NCBI RefSeq assembly: GCF_030272615.1
Contig: NC_081405.1
Span: forward strand, 571,438,252 to 571,502,251
DNA from: Cryptomeria japonica
Lineage: Eukaryota; Streptophyta; Pinopsida; Cupressales; Cupressaceae
Reading direction: 5' to 3'
Length of the DNA: 64,000 nucleotides
Shown here: positions 55,681 to 64,000 of the stretch, one piece after another
Position numbering within the stretch: the stretch's first letter is position 1
Layout of the letters: every line of letters starts with the position of its first letter
Translations under genes and position numbers: made by a program
Notes under the pieces: generated by a model
Databases searched by the model: none
Told to the model about the DNA's origin: nothing
What the model saw: the letters and a program-made list of their open reading frames with translations, nothing else

Positions 55681-58600
55681 CTACATTTTAGTGAACCCGA
55701 TGTGAAGCTAGTTTTGTTTTTGCATCATTTAGATCATTGTATGTATCTAATTAAAATCTAAAAAAAAAATTAAAAAGAAAAGAACCCTTTTACATCTTTG
55801 TTTTAGAATTTGCATATGGTTTAGTTCATTCCATACAGTTTACATCCTTATTTTAGTATTTGCATTTGTTTCTTTATCTTTAGAAAACCTTATTATAAGA
55901 CAAAACCTTTCATGTCCCTGCGGTGTAGTCTTAGCGTCGCAAGGCTTGTCTATGAGCTTCATGACCCAAAATGCCATAGGAGTAGTAGTTAAGAGGACAT
56001 CTAGATGGAGTTTCCCCCTTGATTGTTATAGTCCTCCTCTATCAGGCATGATTATCAAAGATACTTTGCCTGATCTAAATGAGTTTCTCACCTCTCATAC
56101 TCTCCAGACACCATTCATGGGGAGCTTGTTAGTTACTAGTTGTCAGAACAACTCCTCGATGAATTCTTTGTCACCTTCTCCTCTTGTTGTTGACCATGAA
56201 ATTCCACTGTCACTATTGACTTTGACCATATTCAGTCTCTAAAGGAGAACCTAAGATATTTTGAAGGGTTCCTTAATTGAGAGAATGTCCTCCCCCAAGC
56301 TGGGAATGTAGTTAATACCTTGAGAAACATGCTCATCTAAAACAAGAAAGGTCTAAAGATGTTGAGAGCATTGTCCATGATTGTGAAGAGCCATGTACCC
56401 TTAGCAGATGCCTCCACTTAGGATGACCAGTCTGAAATTTGTGGTTTTGAATTGGGTATTGACATACCTATCTTGACAGTACACATGGTTGACCTCGGGC
56501 CCACTTCCTAGCATTAATGCCTTATCCTCTCCCTTAGGTTATATGGGTATGTCTATTAACTCGATCTCTACCTCTACTATAGCTCATATCTCTACGATCA
56601 ATACTAACACTACATCTTTTGGTGGCATTAGTTGTCTTGGAGGTGCTAGTGGAGGCGGTGGCGCATCTGGCCCACATCTGCCTCCTCTGCCTGCTAATCC
56701 TATCTTGAACACCATCTTACAAAACATGGGGTAGTTGCAATTGCAACTCACAAACTTGACATCTACTTCTGGTCAATCGTCTATGCCTGCATATTATAGA
56801 AAGAGTCTCCTTGATATCACCATCTTGAACACCATCCTTTCTCTTGCAGCTGAGTCATCGAAATTTGATAGGTTCAATGGTGATGGGGATCCTAATGTGC
56901 ACATTGAATCTTTCATGACCATGTGTAGTGACTACCACATCTTGGAATTCGTGTTGCTTAAACTATTCTCATGGTCCCTTAAGGGAACCATGTTAGAATG
57001 GTATAGCTCCTTACTAGACCATTCAATCCATATATTTGATCGACTCATGGATCTATTCCTTAGATAGTTTTAGGCTAACATCGGCAATAGGGTCACTATC
57101 GCTGACCTTGTTCATTGTAAGAAGTTGAATGAAAAGATCACACTTTATCTCAAGGTATCAGTCAATCTCTACAAAGATCCCCCTTGCCCTGCTAGATAGT
57201 GATCTGTAGAGGATTTTTATCGACAATCTATAGTCAGCATTGAGGGAGAAGCTATCCCTTAATCGGTACCAAAACTTTGCTAACATATATTCTGCGCTCA
57301 CAGACTACCAGCATACTATGTCGCAGTTTGAAGGTTCTACTTCAAACTCTCATGGTGGGTCTTTTGTAGGTACATCCACGGAAGGGTCTAGAAAGAACAA
57401 GGTTTTCACTAATGTTGTAGTTGTCCCGTAGGGATCACAATAGAATATAGTCTTCACTAGAAGTTGAATGACTCCTACCTAAGCATAATGCAGCGATTAA
57501 TAAAAGATAATCTTAAATATTACCCTTCTTGAGGTTCGACTGCTACCCAATAATAGACCCTACCCACATTGGTACAATGGATTGAAATTTTTTCACTACC
57601 ATCATGTGCTTGATCATGGCACTAAGGAATGTTATCATCTTCAGAATATCATCCGAGACCACATCAACAGTGGGCCGATTAAAGTTGATGTGCGGAAATA
57701 TAAGTTGAACAAGTCCATTTATAAGAATAAATGGGATTTACAAATCTACATTGATCTGTTTCTCCCGCATTTTGCAAATTTCATTTCTAAATTAGATCCT
57801 CCTTTGGATGATGGTCTGTTTGCAAACATGGTCACCATCACTCCTATTTGTTCACCTTCTAGCTAGAAGAGGAAGGTGTTTGATATATCATTATCATTCA
57901 CCCCTATGGATGCCCCATACTATGGGGAGCTTTCTCCTTTGTACATCCCTACTAAGATGAATGGTCAATTTGTCACAGGGATGATGATTGACCCATCCTG
58001 CAAAGTTGATGTTATCACAGAGGAGAATTTATTTGTGAATAGCTGGCATAGGCCTACATATGATGAATGTCTAACAACTCTGAGAATGCATGACAATTTA
58101 TCTATCTCTCCTTTGGGTAGCATCACCTTGATGATCCTCATGGGACCCAAGGCTATGTCGTCTATATTTTTTATCATCCCTAAATAAGATTTATTTCGGG
58201 TTAAACTAGGCATTCCCTAGTTGGTTGCTATGGATGTGGTCCCTTCAGTGATTCACAAATGCCTTAAGTTTCATCATGAGGGTTCGGTGCAAGTCATCTA
58301 GGATACTGGATATTGAACCCTAATAGCCCATGGGGACTTTTTACTAGATCATTTTTGGCATGTTCCTATGGAGCCCATGCTTCCTCTTGGAGACTTGATG
58401 TATTGTGCATATTATTAGTATAAGACAGGGGAGTTTACCCCTAAATTTGTTCAGCCTAGTTATATGGTGTCTCTTCCTACATCAACCTTTGCTCCATCTA
58501 TTCTTGTGTTGGAGTGGGTGGTTCCCCATGTCCCCTCATCATCAGGGATCAAGCCTAAGCCTATTCCTCTTAATAGACCATCCTATCTGCTCAGGACTGC

Positions 58601-59452
58601 ACAACCTCTGGCTATGTCTTCTGTTCCTGCGACTGTGCCTAGTTCAGATAAGAGAAAGGTACCCGTGCTATCAAATTTTTTGGCCCGCCCTCCCTTTGAG
58701 CTCCCGATCATGGTCAATATCCCTCAGCCCTCTCGCTATGAGAAAGGGAAGCATTTCTCTCATGGTCATTCATACTTGCTTGCTTATGCTCCTCAGCCTG
58801 CATTAGCAACTTTTGTTCCTCCCGTTTCTCCCCACGCGAAATGCAGTTGAGCACCAGTTGCTATCAATGTTGTGCCTATCTTAGATGCACCTCTTGTTCC
58901 ATTGGTTAGGCCTTCTCTTGCACCTGACAAGGTTTTGGAGGCATCACTTATGGAGCATGATGCTCCTGAATCCTCTTGGGATTCTATTGGTTTCCCTCAT
59001 CTTCATCGTAATCAGTGTGCGTTCAAGCGTAAGCGTTATCAACGAGACATGGCTCGAGAGTGTGACGTTTCTCTGGAATCCGTTGGTGCCTTTGTTGCAC
59101 CCAGTCCTGTTGCATCAGCTATTATTTTATCAGGTGCTCCTATTTATACATCATCCTTGATTTTGCTTTCAACTACTTTAGGTCCTATTGATGAACCTCC
59201 CCCTAAGCGAGTGCAGGTTTTGATCGTTGTTTCTTTGGATTTTCCCCTTATCAACTCTTTGTCATAAATACCTCTATTGTCTTGGCATGTTGATATGTTT
59301 CATACGCAGGTAGTGTCTAGTGTAGCTCTATCTACTCTCCCTATTTCATAGTCTCTACATCAGAATTTTCCTAAGGTTGTTTAGCCTTCTATAGTTGACA
59401 GGCAACCCATTCCTCCTGCTCATCCAAAATGCATCTTTGAGCAGGGCCCTAT
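55681..59452 (+). pseudogene. Ty3/gypsy element 5' part: gag and protease, interrupted
   Basis: Plus-strand gag near 56850-57065: KFDRFNGDGDPNVHIESFMT, LLKLFSWSLKGTMLEWYSSL and IHIFDRLMDLFL. A knuckle-like FFHYHHVLDHGTKECYHLQN is at 57580-57650. Protease region at 57900-58290: NGQFVTGMMIDPSCKVDVIT (DPS in place of the catalytic DSG/DTG), then WLVAMDVVPSVIHKCLKFHH-like text. A long proline-rich region follows to 59270. There are many stops. At 59453 it is cut by the copia-like LTR in the other orientation; RT and integrase are not seen. Confidence 0.8.
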
Positions 59453-60407
59453 TGTTGGAATCAGGGATCACTTAGGGGGGGTGAATCAGTGATCTACTAC
59501 TTATTAATTTTTTTGAATTAACTTTAAACCACCAGAAGAATAAGCGTGAAACTAAATTACAACAACATAAAATAACCAACCACAAAATCATAACACTAGG
59601 ATTTTAACATGGAAACCCAAATGGGAAAAAACATGGTGAGATTTGAACCCACAATATTATTCCACTATGGCCAGTAGCAAAACAATATTACAATATGGGG
59701 AATGCACAGGCATTCAGACACACTGCCTAAAGCTCACTACTCAAATACAATAAGGGCTAAAACGTCAGAAGGCTCACTACCTTACTGATAAATTATAATG
59801 ATGAAATACAATGAAAGAACTCTAGAATAGAATCTAACTTTTTCTGGATGAGTTCCAATTAAGTGCTGAATTGCTAATTGCATCACCTATGTTGCTCTGC
59901 TTTGTTATGCCCTATTCTTTGTCTTAGATAGCCATCAAATCAAGAATGCGCACGTGACACTACACTACAAAGGATTCTCGATCACCACTCACTCACATAC
60001 AATCATACCATACATTAAAAAGATCTTCTACACCGGATTTATATATCTACAATTACAAAATAGATCATTCACCAAGTCGACCTACTAATGTAACATGTAG
60101 ATATGTCAGCTTGACTGGATAACTAAAGATAAATGCGGATCACCAAAACAATGATAAAATTATGTCTTTATGTCCATCTGATCATTCCATGTATGATTCA
60201 TAACACCACAATCACCATAAAGCTTTTGAAACAAAACTATTTAGTTCTTCCTGAAATACCGGTTAATTGGCTAGTGGTTGACATCCACTTCCGGGTATCA
60301 GGATCAATGATTACCGGATAGGAATCTCATGAAGAGTTTCCATCAATGAAAACCCTAAACCATTAATTAAGCATCGATAGCCACCAAATGAATGTCAATT
60401 ACCAACA
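59453..60407 (-). repeat. LTR (955 bp) of a copia-like (SIRE-type) element, minus strand
   Basis: Ends are TGTTGG and CCAACA, an inverted 6-bp pair. On the minus strand the LTR is preceded by the PPT at 60421-60408 (AAAGGGGGAGATTG style). It inserted into the gypsy proline-rich region, whose text stops at 59452. The style of PPT and LTR is that of plant copia SIRE-like elements; pol lies outside the window, so the class is inference. Confidence 0.8.
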
Positions 60408-60421
60408 ATCTCCCCCTTTGG
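60408..60421 (-). other. Polypurine tract of the copia-like element
   Basis: Minus strand CAAAGGGGGAGATT immediately before the LTR. Confidence 0.8.
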
Positions 60422-60422
60422 C

Positions 60423-63400
60423 ATTGATGGAAACACTCGTGAAAAATGGCTAAGTGTAGAAAACCTGTATACCAGGTCAAAAGAATTTCTAAGGCTCCCC
60501 CTTAGACAAAGAATTTTGAAACCTATTATATGCTCTATACATTACACTCTTCTATTGTACATTTTTCACCTTAACTCTCCCCCTTTGAGAGTAATGCCAA
60601 AGATGGGGTGTTGTCCAACACTTATATACAAAGATATCTATCAGGGACTTTACAAGTACTTGAAGATGTCAGCAAAAATGTTCTTTAGAAATCCTAAGTG
60701 AGTGTCCCACCCACTCTTTAGGTTATCCAAGACTATGATGAATACACTGAATACATAGGCATAAATTTCTACATCCTTTAGATAGATAGAACAGGTTGTC
60801 TGATAGCCTTCATACAATCAACCTTATTTCTCAATATGGTGTCCAACCAGGGGGAAATCAAATTCCGGAGTTCACCAACTCTCCTCAAAAATTTTGTACT
60901 TGTCTGCATTTAAGCTCAACGTCTAATCAATGAGAGCCATTATCTTCTCTTCTATACTACTGGTCAGAGATACATTAGGGTCAAAAGACTGTGAGATACC
61001 AACAAGTTTACCCGGGCAAACACTTATTTGCTTGTCTATGTCTACTATAAACTTGGGCAAAATTAGAAAAGACTTATATATTTTACAACCTTCTGCCAAT
61101 GCATCTGAAATAGTCTGTAAACCTTTATTCAATCTCACTCTATCATCTTCTATCATTTTTCAAAATGTTTGCATTCTTACCTCCTTGAATCTATCCAAAA
61201 CTCGCTTAGTAGTTTCCTTCTCCAAAGAATCAAAATTTGTATTTACATTATTAATCAAATGCAATAGTTTACTGGAGGGGCTAGCTTTAGGATCTAACTA
61301 TACACCCAAAGCCACCTTTTATAACACATCAATAGACATCAAAATGAGATTTTTGTCTTCAGACTTTGATTTGACCAGATCCTAACTGGCCTATGCCTAT
61401 ACAACAACTGCAAGCATCAGCTTCTCTACTAGAGATATTTTTCCAAGATCTAAAGGACCATCAAGACTAATAGAGATTTGGGGTGGGGTCCTTGTGATTG
61501 GAGAAGTGTCAATTTCCAGATCAACAACTCCTTTTCCTTTGTCTTCCTTAGCACCCTACACCTCTGTTTTCTTAGGCTCCTTTTCCTCTGCTTCATCCCC
61601 TTTATCTTGTGCTCCTTTGTTGCCACTTGGTGCAGTGTCATCCTTTTGAATCTCAGGGACCTCATAACTATCTACCACCAGAGGATTCACATAGGTCTCA
61701 ACATAAGTGGTTGTGTTTCCTTGGTCTTCTGGATGTATCTCAGTCCGAGTTTCATCCTTTAGATCATCGAATACACCTTCATTTACTTCCGACTGAGAAG
61801 TCTGAACTATATCACTATACAAAGGATTGTTCTTCATGATTCTTCTCTAGATATCCTTAGTCTCCTTTCTCACCTATTCCACCTTGCCAATCATCAACCT
61901 GTTTAGCTTGTTTTTGCTTCTAAATTCTTTCTTGTTAACTTCCTCAATGAACCTTTTGCCTTCATCTTGGGATACACAGGTGCAAACATTAATCAACTCT
62001 CTCTCCTTAATTTCCTTACCAATCTTACTAGTTCTTAGCCTCCTTGCATAAATAATGTTATATGTATCCTTAGGGATGCTACACTCCAATTCAATCAAAG
62101 CTTTGCTAAATTTATGTAGATACAAGACAATAGCTTCTTCAACTTTTCTCTAATCTACCTCATCTAGATTTTCATAATATACTCCAATATTCTTCAAATT
62201 ACCATCAACAATTATCTCATTAGTTAATTGTTTTGTTGTTATTCGAGGAACAAATATATATTTACCATGTTGATCACCAGACTCAAGATCTTTGTCAAGC
62301 TAATTTCTAACCTTTCTTCCTCGCGGGGTTCTTCCGGTAGGGGAAGGTTCAAATTTGGCTTTCTTTCTTTGTTGGGCTCTACTAGACTACGGCTTCCTTA
62401 CCACCCTTATAAATTCATCTTTCTTCTTAGCCTTGCTTGCTTCCTCATTTGATTCGGTCTCAAATGCTACCAGAGATACAACAATATAAGTTCACTCAGG
62501 CTTCTCCTTTTTCTTCAAAAATCCCTTTTCGGATGGGCTATGTCCTATGGATGGTGCTACCAAAATAGGGGCAGGCTTGGTTTCTTTTGGTGTAGATTTA
62601 GAGGGAACCAGTACGGCCTTAGGCTTTTTGGTTTCATCTTTAGCCTCCATCCGTGCATGTTTCTCTCTAGCCTACTTCACCTCTTCTCAGTAAATCCCAT
62701 CTGAACATCTACTTCCTTAGTCATCTTGGAAACTTTCCTGTTTCTTGCAGGGGTTGTGAATTGTTTGTGCAACTCTAGGTCTTTTTCTTTAAATGTTCCA
62801 AACCTTCCTTCTTTCTTATCAACTGGCTGACTCAACATATTTTGAGCAAAAGCATATAGGGTAGAAATATCAACTTCATAGCCCATAGGAAGAATCCACA
62901 TAGTCCTTGGCTCAACTACTTCCATTAAGCATTGGTCCTTATCAACCATGAAGCAAATTATTTCCTCATATTTCTGCACTAGACCTTTTGGGATTCTTTA
63001 TCTACTCTTCATTATGGCTTGAAAAGTTTTGAAAAAACCCCATAGAGTAGATATCCTCATTGTGGCATCACCAATCCCCATAATACCTTCCTAGATTTAT
63101 ATAGCAACTGGCTTATCATTGGCCCATTGGACCTTTCCATGAATACCGGGGATTTCATTCATGAAGTATAAAGCTAAACAAATAATAAGGGTGAAAAACT
63201 TAAAGGTGTGCTTCTTGTCTTGTGTAATTTTCTTCAAATTTCTTAGCAACTCATTCAAGAGAACCTTACACAAGTCATAACTCTTATCTTCCTTCAACAT
63301 CAAATAGGAAGAGTATATTATTGTACCAGAGACAAAGTTTTGTCTGCTTGACTGGTAAACTTTATATCCAATCACCATTGATGCAAACTTGACATCATGC

Positions 63401-63505
63401 TCTATAATGTCATTGATTGTCATGGATCTATTGTCAAATTGAGAACCAATGGTGACAATCACAGTGTTGTTTAATATTTTCCTCGGGATAGGAACTTCAC
63501 TAGAT
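60423..63505 (-). pseudogene. Unidentified retrotransposon ORF next to the PPT (copy B)
   Basis: Minus-strand coding-like segments in order: about 63505-63097 (KFASMVIGYKVYQSSRQNFV; FFTLIICLALYFMNEIPGIH), 62979-62677 (EEIICFMVDKDQCLMEVVEP; MWILPMGYEVDISTLYAFAQ), 62125-61874 (KALIELECSIPKDTYNIIYA; RLRTSKIGKEIKERELINV), 61837-61556 (acidic, VDSYEVPEIQKDDTAPSGNK) and 61156-60923 (LQTISDALAEGCKIYKSFLI). Between and within them are stops and lysine-rich low-complexity text. The first two segments match copy A at 52296. No known domain is recognised; gag, RT and integrase motifs are absent. Its place beside the 3' LTR suggests an env-position ORF. Confidence 0.6.
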
Positions 63506-64000
63506 GGGTAAGTGCACAAAGATGGTGAACAAAAAGGGGGGTATAAGTGGCCACTTTTTTTTTTTGAAAACAGGTAAACCTGAACTTCAAAGAGATATTC
63601 AAAGGTCACGCACTCAAAACTAGGAGTTGAGAAAAGAATAAGAATTGTAGTACTCCGAATCTAGTTTCTAAACTACTAAAGTTTATTAAAATTGGATAAG
63701 ATTAAGAGGGTCAAACCTCTCTCACACAAAAAACTATTCCTGATTTTTTCTAAAAAATATAACATAGCTGTTTTCGTGTGCTACACAAAATATATAATTA
63801 GATTTAGTATTTTGCAAAACCCTTTGGTAGGATGATAGGTAAGATTGAGATCTATAAGTTGTGTATTTTTTTATAATTTTTCGTTAAGTATTTTTTTTTA
63901 ATGATTTTTTGAAGTGACCGCATCCTGAAAATTTGGTATCTGTTCGTGCGCTGGGTATAACTTGCATCAAAATAATCGAAAATGAAATTTTTTAAAAAAA
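63506..64000 (-). repeat. Dispersed repeat / transposon end, inverted relative to 24400-24845, runs off the window
   Basis: Starts at GGGTAAGTGCACAAAGATGG, matching the reverse of the 24845 end, and continues colinear with it to the window edge. It interrupts the copia-like ORF just beyond its 63505 boundary. The start resembles the terminal repeat GGGTGAACTCACAAAGATGG of the 992-bp element. No coding content. Confidence 0.7.

Overview
The window is plant nuclear DNA from a large, repeat-rich genome. The evidence is a plant UDP-sugar glycosyltransferase (UGT) with a complete PSPG box, captured pieces of cellulose synthase, TM9/EMP70 and receptor-kinase genes with plant-type introns, and plant-type LINE, Ty3/gypsy and copia-like elements. 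A gymnosperm is my guess from the repeat style and the UGT sequence; this is weak inference. No rRNA, tRNA or CRISPR feature was seen.

Host genes: the only intact gene I can support is the intronless UGT at 16807-18297 (+). It is the middle member of a tandem UGT family. Copy 1 (1914-2316 continued at 14981-15205) and copy 3 (49838-50401) are dead. Homology between copies extends into promoter (copies 1 and 2) and 3' UTR (copies 2 and 3), so whole gene units were duplicated.

1-15205: copy 1 lost its leader and start codon, took a SINE-like insertion in its promoter and a short insertion in its first codons, and is split by a 12,664-bp CACTA (En/Spm) transposon at 2317-14980. CACTA termini, a TTT target duplication and UGT sequence resuming on the far side define this element exactly. 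No transposase was recognised. It carries host gene pieces: TM9/EMP70 exons in two opposite orientations, three cellulose synthase exons, two exons of an unidentified gene, and the transmembrane plus kinase half of an LRR-type receptor kinase whose splice junctions and reading frame all still work.

18602-25605: a decayed LINE, then a strand-alternating minisatellite of GACCCCTTAGGACACCATATG-like units containing a 992-bp terminal-inverted-repeat element, simple repeats, and one copy of a dispersed repeat that recurs inverted at the window end.

25606-42792: a 17.2-kb Ty3/gypsy element of the Tat/Ogre type on the minus strand, with a complete 3' LTR, PPT, PBS, an extra ORF ahead of gag, gag-pro-RT-RH-second RH-INT, and a plant mobile domain (PMD) ORF on the opposite strand with its own TATA box. 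Its 5' LTR stops about 30-38 nt downstream of the TATA position, so it looks like R-U5 only. Nearly every internal stop is of the kind cytosine deamination makes. The leader contains two fields of a recurring GCGCTA hexamer.

42793-64000: a second LINE, a gypsy pol relic, UGT copy 3, two relics of a copia-like family sharing an unidentified ORF next to a G-rich PPT, and a gypsy gag-protease fragment cut by the copia-like LTR. Apart from the intact UGT, and possibly the kinase exons inside the CACTA element, everything coding here is transposon-derived or broken.
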